From: Datisca glomerata
Taxonomy: Eukaryota > Streptophyta > Magnoliopsida > Cucurbitales > Datiscaceae
DNA: 64,000 bases
Direction of reading: 5' to 3'
Assembly: GCA_003255025.1 (NCBI GenBank)
Contig: QANY01005344.1
Coordinates: 65,187 to 129,186 of the forward strand
Shown: positions 33,908-47,107 of the stretch, piece after piece
Position numbering within the stretch: the stretch's first letter is position 1
Layout of the letters: each line of letters starts with the position of its first letter
The notes under the pieces: generated by a model
Database searches by the model: none
What the model was told of the DNA's origin: nothing
Seen by the model: the letters and a program-made list of their open reading frames with translations, nothing else
Position numbers and translations under genes: made by a program

Positions 33908-35562
33908 TCTCTAGTCGAGAGAGTACAAAAATAATGTAATATCAATCCATGATTTTTGTCAATTCGATGAGCACTTTTCATATGATGCACCTCCGTTTGA
34001 GGGCATTAAAGTCTCGTTGGCTGCCAGGATTGGACAGTACTAGAGGACTGGACAGTGCTAATTTATTATTGTACCATCTTTGGCTAAAAAAGAAAAGTGT
34101 ATTAACTAATATGGGTGGACTCAATGGTACTACCAAGACCGGATTAATTAGTCCCCTCCTAAGAGGATGGACTACACAAGACTAATAAGAAAAAACTTCA
34201 AACCTTTGAAGCTCACACTCGCAAGGCTTCAAACCTTCGAAGCTCACACCCATAAGGGTCACCCATTGCATGATGTCAAGGAGTGCCTCCGAGACCACCG
34301 AAAATTAACCCATCTCCATCGTCGCCCATGACTCGTTCTTCTTCTCTTCTCTCCTCTTCTATTGCTTCTATGTTTCTATTTCTTCTTTTTCTCCTCTTCT
34401 CTGATTTAATATTTGGGTCCATCCATTTTTTGCTTTCTCAGCTTCCTAATTTCAATTCGGTTGCTGGTGTTTCTTTAGATGTTGTCATCATGTATCTTGA
34501 GTTATGGTTTTGATCTCGTTTTATCTTTTATCTTTTTGTTTTCTTTGATTTATTGCTTTTTATTTTTTGGTAACGATGAAAAATATCGATTCACTTGCCT
34601 TCGCTTAGGTTTGCCAACTTTTCAATTACCCACTACACTATAACTTTGTGAAATTAAAAAAAAATTCCCTGTAATTTTCACTTAGCTTCTCTTAGGTTAT
34701 AAATATTTTTTAATTATTTAAAACATGTGATTACTTTTCACAAAGATATAAATACTTTTCAATTCTTTAAAAAACAACAAACAATTTAATAGTCTAAAAC
34801 TATCATGTATCAAATTGCGTACAAGTAATACTTATTTTTAAACAATACAGCAACAAACAATGAACATTACTATTTAATTCGGTATAATACAACATAATCC
34901 AATCCGACATAATTAATACAGTAACATCCAATACTATTTTGATTGTCTACCGAGACCTAGTTAGCCAACAGATCTTTTAGTTTCATATACAATTAAATTT
35001 AGTTTTAAATAAAGCTCAGAAAGTTTAGCTTCAAAATGAATCCATATTAAGCAAAAAGATAATGGGGCTCGGTAATTATGAGAATTGAACTCAAGAGCTA
35101 CTCTTTAGAGTAGAGCATAATCAGGAAAATGATAATTGCGGAATTAGGAATTGTCAAAACCAGATTTTTTAAGAACTGAGAAAGATAATGTGAGTTTTCG
35201 TTTTGTCCGAGTCAAATTTCAAGATCAAAATTCTGGTCAAGTAGATTATTATGGTTTGGGTTTAAAACTTAGTTGAGTCAGCTCAAAACCATTCTGGTCT
35301 TTTCAACATAAACAAATATTTTTTAGTGAATGTACATATTTATCATTTTTCAAATTAGAATTAGTGTTTGTGCCATATAAGCAAACTATAAAAGAAATTT
35401 TCCAAAATCATTTTAACATTTTCAGAGGGATATTTTTAGTATTATTTATTTATTTTAACGGTGTTAGTTTAAATAAACGGTTTGGAAGTTTTTTGTCATT
35501 GAAACTTAATATGAAAGGAAGTCGGGGTAATTTCTAAAATTAGAAAAGTGTACATATTATTT
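33908..35562. other. Non-coding or unassigned stretch right of the gypsy element
   Basis: There is no confident gene. It holds a short tandem duplication (34190-34258, two units with TTCAAACCTTCGAAGCTCACAC) and a hydrophobic open frame at 34283-34513 (plus) starting MPPRPPKINPSPSS, with a Leu/Phe-rich signal-like segment. That frame may be an exon remnant, but I recognise no family. The rest is AT-rich. Confidence 0.4.
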
Positions 35563-36134
35563 AAGCAAACTAGGGGTGTGCATGATTCGGTTCGGTCGGT
35601 TAGCAGGGGATATTAGTAATCGAAACCGAATACTTTGACTACCTAAATTAAGTAACCGAACCAAACCTAGATACATATCCGAACCCAGTATAACCAAAAT
35701 AATCAGTTAGATTTGGTTACTTTTAATCTGTTTTGCAATGATATATTATAATGGTAGAAGTGAAAGAACAACTTAAATTGGCAAGGGTATACTATAATCA
35801 CAACCCAATAGTTTCTGGACGGCACTATAATCACAAGCTAAAATACAATCAGATTCAAAATTATTTCATCTTCTCATGGAGAGGCAGAGGGGGTTCATCA
35901 AAACAGATAAAATAGATATGGTCGGTTCTTTTCCTTCATCCAGTTTACAAATCTAAGCTCAAAAACAGACATGGAAAAAACCATTAAAGCTTCATCCAGT
36001 TTACAAATCTAAGCTCATTAAAATAAAAAATTCAAAAACCTTTATCCAGATCTAAGCTCAAACATTTTATTTACCTTCAAAACAGAGATGGACGAAGAGC
36101 CTGTGACTGCAAGGGAGAATGATGTGCGAGGGAG

Positions 36135-36300
36135 AAGGATGTGCGAGGGAGAAGGACTCGCGAGATGGAGAAGGAAGCTGCGACTGCGTCTGCGATGGAG
36201 AAGGTCTAGGGGTGGGGTGCGAGGGAGAAGGACTCGCGAGATGAAGAAGGAAGCTGCAACTCGACCGTGTCTGTGATGGAGGATGTCTGGGGTGGGGTGC
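36135..36300. repeat. About 77-bp duplication inside the hAT-like element
   Basis: GTGCGAGGGAGAAGGACTCG occurs at about 36141 and again at about 36217, each followed by CGCGAGATG and an AAGGAAGCTGC segment. A smaller GTGCGAGGGAGAAGGA copy precedes them at about 36124. The open frame across it (36088-36276) is repeat-derived. Confidence 0.75.
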
Positions 36301-36440
36301 GAGGCAGAGAACGCAGAAGGAGGCGAAATGAAGAGGGATCGGGACTGGTGGGATTTTGGTTTTGTTTTACCAAACTAAAAAAATATATGGGTTATTATGC
36401 CTTAAAAAAATATATAAAGTTAAATGTAATATATTAAGTT

Positions 36441-36469
36441 AAATGTAATATATATATATATATATATAN
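36441..36469. repeat. (TA)n microsatellite with adjoining N
   Basis: A pure TA run ends at the only ambiguous base of the window (36470), so its length is uncertain in this assembly. Confidence 0.8.
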
Positions 36470-37327
36470 TTACATAATTATTGAAATTAATAATAGAAAC
36501 AAAAATATGATTTTTTTAATAACCGAACCGAATACATTTTGAAAAGGAAAAGAACTGACCGAACCGATTTGATTTGGTTCAGAGAAAATCTGCACACTCC
36601 TAAAGCAAGCTACATCAGTTATCATGTGAATTTTCTCTTAACTAGTCAATATGCACGTGCGATGTACGTGTATTGAAATATATTATATTTATAATTATGG
36701 TTATTATTTATAATCTTGTTTATTTGTGAGAAATATAATAAAAAACATTTAGCCCCATATTTGTTTATTTATTTGAGTAAAATCAAGACAACGTTATATT
36801 GTTATTTTTATTTACTGATATATTATCATTCAACGATGTTGTAGAAAACGTCATGCATTTTTCTAAAAAAAATGAAGAGTGTACATTAGAAATGAGCATG
36901 AAAAAAATAAAAGAAAAAGTGACATCATTAAAGCTAAATAATTTATTTCATATATTATTTTAAACTTGGTCTTAATTGTTTTGTTCCAAATTTTCTGTTT
37001 TACTAATAAATTATGTGCGACTATAATTATGTGAAGTACTATATAAGATATAACAGATATAAAGTCTCTAAAAGCACGTTGTGACTAAATTATATTTTAA
37101 AATATATTATTTAAATTTTTACAGCAATAATTCACTTTCTATCTACATTTACAAATTATATGAAAGATGTTGATTTTCTATAACTTTTAAATAGTATGTT
37201 ACAATTTACTCAAAGTTATCAAATTAAAATTAACTTAAAATTTATTTATTATTTATTTATTATTTTTTCAAAATCATCAAATAGGTAAATGACTTAAGAA
37301 GTTAAAGGTATACTTTCAATTTATTGT

Positions 37328-37450
37328 AGTTTTAAAAATATCTAATTATTTAATATCATATGTAAATAATAAGATTATTTTGGGTAATAGAATATAATAA
37401 GTAGACAAAATTATCTAAAATGATTCTCATATTCTCCACACTTTTATTAT
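37328..37450. repeat. Direct repeat, left copy
   Basis: The segment with TCTAATTATTTAATATCATA and GGTTATTTTGGGTAAT-like sequence recurs at 38149-38276 in the same orientation with scattered differences. Confidence 0.7.
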
Positions 37451-37478
37451 ATCATAGACTAAATGCCTACTTTCAAAC

Positions 37479-38148
37479 CTACTATATTAAAAGAGACTTA
37501 AAAAGGATAAACTTTTGATTTCCCCTTATATCATTTAAGCCCCATTAAATGTGTATATCAATTATTGTTTTCATTATTTAAGCCATTTAAACACTACTAA
37601 TTATTCTTTTATTAATACTTTATATAATTTTGTATTTTATGTCATTAGAAATATGATGGATCATGTATATTATTTTAGAGAACTTTGTATCATAAACATT
37701 GTTTTGCCAATAGTGCCATTTTCTATCTGTAAATTCTTTATTTTGTTGTTTAATTTTTTTAATTATATAATAAATGCAATAATTTGCGATGTCCATTACC
37801 CTAGTAAAATATTTTTGCATACATAATTTTATCTTTTCAAATAATTCTAAGTTTTTTTTCATCTCATCTCACGATATTAAATTTTTTATGATCGTGCATT
37901 ATTTAATTTAAAATTTTCTGTAGATAATTTATCAACTCGAGATCATGCACGTATTATTCAAGTTTCCTTCTATTTATAATAATTATCTGTAAATATATCA
38001 ATTCTGAGATGATGCGTGACAAATCTGCAATAGTTCATCTATAAATATGAGAAAATTACCATCTTTATTTTTTGTTGTTTTAGATTTAAAACTTATTCTA
38101 TAATTTTAAAATTCTCCAAAACATGCGAAACACGTATTTTTCTACTAG
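37479..38148 (+). mobile_element. Possible small Helitron-like element
   Basis: The left end reads CTACTATATTAAAAGAGAC, like the TC-TATA-TTAAAAG start of many plant Helitrons. The right end reads GAAACACGTATTTTTCTACTAG followed by T when joined across two short pieces (GAAACACGTA at 38126-38135, CTACTAG at 38142-38148). A clear 3' hairpin is lacking. About 120 bp left of the element (37328-37450) is repeated directly after its right end (38149-38276). The call rests only on the termini. Confidence 0.33.
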
Positions 38149-38276
38149 TAGTTTTAAAAGTATCTAATTATTTAATATCATATGTAAATCATAAGGTTAT
38201 TTTGGGTAATGTAATATAATAAATGGACAATTGTGTAAAAATTATTCTCATATCCTCCCCACTGTTAATATATTAT
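38149..38276. repeat. Direct repeat, right copy
   Basis: Second copy of 37328-37450. It begins exactly after the CTAG that ends the Helitron-like candidate. Confidence 0.7.
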
Positions 38277-39540
38277 ATTATATTATTAGTTTTTATCATG
38301 TGTGTTGCACGTGTTTATATAAATTGTTCATAAATTTTGAACATAAATAACTATTTAAATATTTTAAACAATTCAATTAATTGTTCTAAGGAAAAATACG
38401 TTTTCGCATACTTTTTAGTAGAATTTCAATGATGAATGTAAACTTTCTTATCGAATAAATCTAGCTAGTGAATTAAATTAGTAGCCGTGATAATCTAAGT
38501 TTTTTCAAATCATGAGACATATCCCATTAGAATAAGAAAATATATTATAGTTAATAAATTTGAAGTAAAAAATAACTTAGTGCAATTCAAAGTCATACTT
38601 CAAAAGTATGGTAAAATCAATGAAACAAAATGCAATGATTGAAATTATAAAAAATTTATAGGGGAGGGAAACCAAATGAACATTACAATTTTTTTTATTC
38701 TTTTGTATGCATGTAATAAAGAACTAGCAATTATAATAATGATATAATATGTGATATGAAAGATAAAAATATTTTTGTTTTTATTTTATGAGGATGAATC
38801 TTAATCATTTTTATAGAAGTTATTTTGGACCGATCATATTAATTAATAGATAAATAAGATAATTTAAAATATTATCAAGCACATTAACCAGGGCTTCCCA
38901 CAATATTAGACAAATTTTTAATATAATCAATAAAAATCAAAACCTTTGACACGTTATCTTGACTTTATATCATGAAATGTGTACCTCAAAATAATATTGA
39001 CTATCTGTTTTTAACGTCATTATGTCTAATTCAGTTATCTTGGGGAAGATCTTCTTACATATACTAAAAAATTACCAAGAAGATCGAATATGTAATGATA
39101 AGAGAAGTTGGTTTTTAACTTATAGATATGGACACCGAGAGTCTTTTAGTTTTCAAGTAATATGAAAGACAATTAACGTGCTGCAAATAAAATTAGAGAA
39201 GATAATTGAATGAGATTCAGTTCAAGAGTTAGAAGGCATTAATGGAGGAAGACTATAAGGTGAAGCTTGTGAGAGTAATGGGCATATGTTTGGCACGGTT
39301 GGGAATTGACAAATTTAAAAACTAATGAGTTTACAATATTATTATTTATTTCCACAATAAGAACTTCTCATAAGAAATTTTAATTAATATACTCAAGTAA
39401 CCATTAATAATGACGCATGTCATCATTTGAAACAGTGGGGTATAGACACATGGTATATTGTGAGATGTCCATACCCAACTATATAATATATATAAGATTT
39501 GTGAAAAAAAAATATAATAATTAGTTGTTATGTATTAAAT

Positions 39541-39634
39541 TTGTATATGGAGGTAATAATGGTGGAGATTAATTCCATTTCAAAAATTTGTATACGGAGG
39601 TAATAATGGTGGAGATTAATTCCATTTCTTTGAC
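39541..39634. repeat. 47-bp tandem duplication
   Basis: TTGTATATGGAGGTAATAAT and TTGTATACGGAGGTAATAAT start two successive copies ending in AATTCCATTTC. There is one clear substitution between them. Confidence 0.85.
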
Positions 39635-41721
39635 GGAAGAATGGAGACGCTTTAGAAAGGTGTATTAAATTTAAGGAATAAATAGCTAAGAGAATAATGT
39701 TGAAGGATATTTTGGAGGGTAAATTTTATATTTAAAGGAATATGGTTGGACAGAGTAGTCCAACAATAAATAATCTTCATATATTAAAATAAACTTAAAT
39801 GGAGAAATTTTTTATTCTCTTTTTTACGATCCAAATCTCCTTATAATATAATACAATTTCGAGTTTTGATATATTTTCTCATTTAATATAATTCGTGTAA
39901 TAAAATATTATTTTTATTCAATAATAATTTATTTATAAATAGTTTGTAAAATTAAATATTTTTGTAACACAATACAAATATAAATATAAATATCAATGAA
40001 GATGTTTTGAGGTTATAAAATTAATATCATATAATATTTTTAATGTTATCAAAACATGAAAATTCATATAAATGAATCTAGATAAATATTTTTGAAAAAG
40101 ATGAATTATCTCTTGATATGATAGAATCTGACAAATTAACGAATATTCATTTTGTATAATATTCAAATAGTAATCCTATATAGTAAATTTTTAACAGCAT
40201 CATTGACAAGCTAATGTACTTATTATTATTATTATTTTCACTTTAAATTATATTTACAATCATTTTAAAAATAATATCTTTATTTTAACATTATTATTAA
40301 TTTTAAATTTTACGTATATTTCAACTTGCATACACGTGCGAATCGCGTGGTTGTCGACTACAATAATGTAAATTCAATTAAAAAGTTGCTTACTCCCTTT
40401 TACAGCTCAAAGAAAGGAATAAAAATTATTGATGTTTATAACATTATTCTTTTAATGTTACATAACATAATTCTTTTAATGTTTAAAAAATAGATGAGTG
40501 AAAATATGTTATACAACATTATTCTTTTATTATAGTGTTAATATTAATTCTAAAGTTTACGTATATTTTAAATTACTCAACATGTGTGAAATATGTACTT
40601 GTCCACTAGTATGTATAAAAGTATAAATATGACTACACATAAAAGTGTTTGATCATCTTCTAATTTGTTATGTCAAATACTAAGAGTTCAATCTATTAAA
40701 TGTTGATAATATTTTTGTTAAACTTTTTGTGTTGCTATTGATAATATCTCAGTTTGACATGTTTTTAGATATTACAATTTGGTTGTTGATCGTATTATAA
40801 ATCTGGCATCTGTTTAGGTTTCTTGTCGTATTTAGTTTGATGTGATTCCTTAGATTGTTTTGGTTTGGTGTTTATATTGATTATTGTTAATTTGTTTTAT
40901 TGTTGATATTTTGTTAATGAATTTTATTCCCTAAAAAAAGTAAAAAAGATTTGAACTATTAATTCTAATATTAAATTATTCACTTATATAATGTTTTGAT
41001 GTAATTCGATCTACTTAAACTAATTTATTTTTGAATTTTTTAAAACTCGTATACTTTTAATACGTGGAATATTAATATGATTTTTGTAAAGAGAATATCA
41101 AGAGACATATCAATTTAGAATTTTATATCATAGTGAGAGCATGTGTCAAAAAATTATTTCCTCTCTTTGTCTCATTCATATATACTATAAACTTAAAAAT
41201 GTACAATAAGATTTGAAATATTAATTTCAATATCAAATTATTTACTTATCCAATTTATTAACAAAATTTGATCTATTTAAACTAATTTGTCTATCAATTT
41301 TATAATTAATATATTTTTAATAATTGACATAATAAATATGATTTTGGTAGAGAAAATACCAAAAAATTTATCAATTTAACATTTCATATAACAATAAGGG
41401 TAATTTATGTCAAAAATTATTTTTCTCCCCAAAGCTCATTTAAAAGTAATAGTAACTTAAGATAGATTTAGATAGATAGATTTATTACATAATGCACGTT
41501 TTAGAACTAGTAATAACAAAACGAACCTTTTAAGAACTAGAATAAAAAATTCTAAGGATGTTTCACATTCTTAAAACAAGAGACTGAACCGTGTTTTTGA
41601 GTTTCGAAGCCCTCTCACCATCTAGACGACGCCGTCCAAAGTGACTGTGTGACTGTCTGTGAAGTATGGAGTATGGACGGTTCAGATCGAAAAGTTCTGA
41701 CCAATCTTACAACTGGGTGAA

Positions 41722-41730
41722 ATATAAATA
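41722..41730 (+). promoter_or_regulatory. TATA box of RPL15
   Basis: AATATAAATA lies about 98 bp upstream of the start codon, giving a predicted transcription start near 41755. Confidence 0.6.
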
Positions 41731-41768
41731 GGCTTCCCATAACTCCTGGCTTTCCGTAAGCGAGGCGA

Positions 41769-41776
41769 AAACCCTA
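41769..41776 (+). promoter_or_regulatory. Telo-box in RPL15 leader
   Basis: AAACCCTA, the short telomere-like element common in promoters and leaders of plant ribosomal-protein genes, is 44 bp before the ATG. It supports growth-linked expression by analogy; binding is not shown. Confidence 0.65.
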
Positions 41777-41819
41777 GCTGGGATTCTGGGACTGCGCATC
41801 CTTATTCCATTCCGACCCA

Positions 41820-43657
<1,838 letters not shown>

Positions 43658-46600
43658 TTTTGTTGATGTTATTTTATGTTTCTCAATGGTGTTATCTGAA
43701 TACTGTCTGGAGTGGATATTAGCTATTGTTGTTTTCAAAATTTTGATGATCCAACTACTTGATTTACATTTGACATTTCCAAGGTTTCTTCATTTTGATA
43801 GATTGGACCGTTTTCTGCGTTGAATTTTCTGTGTTATTGATGTTGCTACCTTCCTCCCTCCCCTTTATACATGAATTGAATTCTGAATAATGCTCCCCGA
43901 AATCATACTGTTCAGTTTTGTTATAGCCAGAAATAATTTTTTTTGGGCCAAATCTTCAAATTTAGAGTCTCACTTTTCTTCAATCTTCATACTCTCTAGT
44001 GATATGAGATGCTTTAGAGCTTTAATACTAGATTTCACCAAGCTTCTCTACAACTATTTTGCTGCGACTCTTCTTACTTTGATATTGTGGCTTCTGTCTT
44101 CTCTCTCTTAATCAGCTTCTTCGTCCGTACATTAATAGATTTTACAAATTTCTCCTTAACTATTCTGCCGTGGTGCTTCCTCGTTTGGTAATGTTGTGGC
44201 TCCTTCTCTGTGTTAAATTTAATCAGCTGATTCCTTTACCTCTTCATCTTCTACTTCTACTTTCTCTTCATCTTAAAAACCAAAAACAAAACTCATCTTA
44301 CTCAACTCCATAGGTAGATATCCAAGTTGATCTCCCATTAAAGATGATCTAGACGAGAACCCCAAAAAAAAACAAAGACCTTAAAATGGTAAGATGGCAA
44401 CAAGTATGGAGTAGTTAGAAATAGAAAATCCCTCCTTCTCTCCTTTTATATAACTTCTTGGTTATATCAGTGGATAGCATTAAAGATATAGTACCATAGG
44501 TTAATTTCGATCAAATAGTGGCATGTTATTCAACATGTTTTTCTTGTGGTGGCAGTGGTTTGACATAATGTTGGATTTGGAATGAAGTTTAGCTGATGAA
44601 ACTAGAGGTTCTATAAAAACTTTAAACCCATAAGTATATGAAATCTTACCTGTTCAAATATAATGTATGCTCCTGACTAATTGTCTTTCAATTCATTCTT
44701 TGCAACCTAAAATTTGGTTGTTAATCTAGATTATTGTAATTCAATTAAAAGGCTTAAATCATGTAAGCATGACTGAACAAAATGGGTGTCCGGAACATCA
44801 TTTGTAATATCTCCTCTTAATGATTGGATCGTTACGTTATGGTTTTTCCTTGCGGAAGTGGATCACCTCTCGTTAAGTTATGGTTGTTCCTATACAATCA
44901 ATCTGGGCTGTTTAACTGAAGCTTACTTTTTTTCCCTAACCGATGTGCGCCATTGTAGTAGTTCAACGGCCAATACATAACATATGCTTCTCATGTTCTT
45001 CTGGAACGGGATCCAGTTATCCCGTTCCGATCCCTCCCTGGCGAATTATGGTGAGTGCCACTGCTAAAGGTAACCATTATTTTCCTTGTAGAATGACAAT
45101 TTTCAACTGCAGCGAACTATTCAGTGAAAATTCCATGGTAAAGGTACAACTTAAAAGGACGGGAGGAGATAAAAAGAGAGTAGAAGGGAAATGTCTGTCC
45201 TCCCCTTAAAGGCTCATTCCTGCACATAGGAGTCACCTTTCAAAATTCATAGCATGATTATCAAGACCAATAATTAACATCCTGCTCCTGCCAATCTATT
45301 GCATTGCACGTCCTTCACAATTAGCATGACAACTTTAACCCAAAATTGGCAAAGCTGTAAGGAATTTGTTCTACTACGAACTAAACATCAAAGAACAATT
45401 TTGTAGGATGCTAATTTTACCCTAGCTCACTCCTCAAGCCTAATTCTCAACATTCAGAACAAAAGAGACAGTCAAGCTAGTCTCACCAAGCTCTGTATGA
45501 ATCTTAAATAGATAATACGTCCTCCAAATATCAACTATTTTGAATGAAACGTTCATATTTCACTTCACTTTTCAAACAACTTCTTGTCACACAAGAAATA
45601 GTAAAGTTTATTTTGTTACACTAGAGAAAGTTGGTCAAAAAAACACATTATATCACTTCATGTCCAATAGACATATCACCTAATAGTTTAGTCTTTCAGC
45701 CTGAATAACAAGAGCGGGATTCATAGCAGCCAGTATCATAGCCAAACCTAATTTCTCATCCGGTCACAACAAGTGTCCATGCAAGAGTGCCACACAATAA
45801 CGGGTACCCATTCAACACCCTAGGAAGGTAGGCAGGTTAGGCAGCTCAATCCAGCTCAAGTTATCAGAGTGGAAGGCAAATACCTGACTCGGAACTCTAA
45901 ACCTCTTCATAATTCATATATTTTAAGCACATACTAAGTTTTGTTTCCAAAGCCTATGACCCAATCCAACCAACAAACAATTTTGTCAATGACACGTACT
46001 GAATATAAGACAGTACAGTCGTTCAAATAATAACGAGATATAGCCATAACAGAGAAGTAAATCTTATCACTTGGACTATCAAATGATATGTCCAATGTCA
46101 ATAACAGCAAATATATATCCATAGACTTCTCAAATGATCTTTAATCTGTATAGCAACAATGGAGGTCGAGGACAATCAACTCCAATCTTCATGTCATACA
46201 GATGATTAGGAAACACAGGGACAAATTTGGTTCCAACCAATGCAGCAGCTAATTAATCTAGACCAACCTATAGGCTATAAAATATGGAGCGGGGGGAAAA
46301 ACAATTGTAAAAATTATGAATGAAATTCTAAACAACCCATGTGATAAATGTGAATATGTGACTACTTTTGCCCTCCGTAGATCCACGAACTTCTTTTTCC
46401 TAATCATCTGAGAACTAACTGACTGAAAAAGCAAAGCCATATCTCTCGTTTGTCAAAGTGACTATATCAAAACTTTGTCCTGAAAACCAAAACAAGTACT
46501 CATATTAGTTGGGTAAACTCTATGCCGAATCAAAACACGGTTAATTTATATTAGGTTCAGTCCGATTAGAATGCTTCTATTTGTTTAATCCAAAAGTATA

Positions 46601-46806
46601 AAATCTAATGCTGAAATACATTTCTCACTCAATCTTTTGAACTCCAATTAATTCATAGCAAATTTCACAAAAATCCTTTGTCCAAAAAAAGAATCGCACA
46701 AATCCGGATCAAGTTGGTAAGTAATTAGAGAAATTATTCAAGCATAAAACGTATCTCAAAGAAAACTCTAAAACGAAATCGAAAAATTTCTCAAACGAGG
46801 GCACAC
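43658..46806. other. Intergenic region between RPL15 and the small membrane-protein gene
   Basis: It begins with the RPL15 3' untranslated region; AATAAT at about 43886-43891 is a possible poly(A) signal. No further gene is supported. Short open frames (43890-44111, 44786-45209) show no recognisable motif. The last few hundred bases are probably the 3' untranslated region of the minus-strand gene ending at 46807. Confidence 0.5.
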
Positions 46807-47107
46807 CTACGTCTGTTTCGCGTAAGTGGAAGAAGAGGGCACACGCTTGTTACGGAACATCATGTATCCGACGGGCAATACGACTCCGATCATCATGATC
46901 ACCGCTCCGAATATGTATCTGATTGGACTTGGTGGTTCCACCTCTATCACCTTTCTGAACTGCGTCACACATAATCAGAGCAAAAAAACAAGCCCTCATC
47001 AGAAACTCAGAGACAAACAGTCAAAACCCTAGATTTTAGAAATTTCAACTGGTTTTTCTCTTTGCAAGAGATCGGAAACTTATGATGGGAGAGAGACTTA
47101 CTGGCAT
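46807..47107 (-). CDS. Small conserved plant membrane protein (52 aa)
   Basis: Two coding exons on the minus strand: 47102-47107 (ATGCCA only) and 46807-46959, joined by a GTAAGT...GCAG intron of 142 bp. The product is 52 aa. It begins MPFRKVIEVEPPSPIRY, has one hydrophobic helix (IFGAVIMMIGVVLPVGYMMF, residues 18-37), and ends with a basic, Ser-rich tail RNKRVPSSSTYAKQT. Very similar short proteins of unknown function are widespread in land plants; that recognition is from memory, not a search. The Pro-rich N-terminus and positively charged C-terminus fit a tail- or single-pass-anchored protein. The compartment is unknown. Both splice sites are consensus and the frame ends in TAG, so the model is sound despite its size. 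Confidence 0.8.

Larger units (their letters stand above)
35571..36602. mobile_element. hAT-like non-autonomous DNA transposon
   Basis: The ends are inverted: TAGGGGTGTGCATGATTCGG on the left and TAGGAGTGTGCAGATT on the right read in reverse. Subterminal GGTTCGGTCGG and GGTTCGGTCAG motifs follow. The 8-bp flanks AAGCAAAC (35563-35570) and AAGCAAGC (36603-36610) are a target duplication with one mismatch, the length typical of hAT elements. Inside are a G-rich duplicated block (36135-36300), a TA microsatellite and one undetermined base at 36470. No transposase is visible. Confidence 0.75.
36611..41600. other. AT-rich intergenic region with Helitron-like debris
   Basis: No gene is supported in about 5 kb. 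Several short patches pair an ACGTGC-rich stretch with CTAGT or ACTAGT (about 36643, 38145, 40325, 40607, 41505), as at Helitron 3' ends. A duplicated segment flanks 37450-38148. A 47-bp tandem duplication lies at 39541-39634. The frames at 37551-37862 on both strands are AT-rich accidents. Confidence 0.5.

Noticed and set aside
34283..34513. Hydrophobic 76-codon frame as a signal-peptide gene
   Set aside because: No continuation by splicing could be recognised and no family matched; kept only as a note in the region entry.
36088..36276. Arg/Glu-rich frame as a gene
   Set aside because: It is created by the 77-bp repeats of the hAT-like element; no start context or homologue recognised.
37551..37862. 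Two opposing AT-rich frames of 80-91 codons
   Set aside because: Composition-driven; Phe/Ile/Asn-rich without motifs.
46826..47032. Plus-strand 68-codon frame
   Set aside because: It lies antisense over the exon of the small membrane protein, which has conserved sequence and splice sites.
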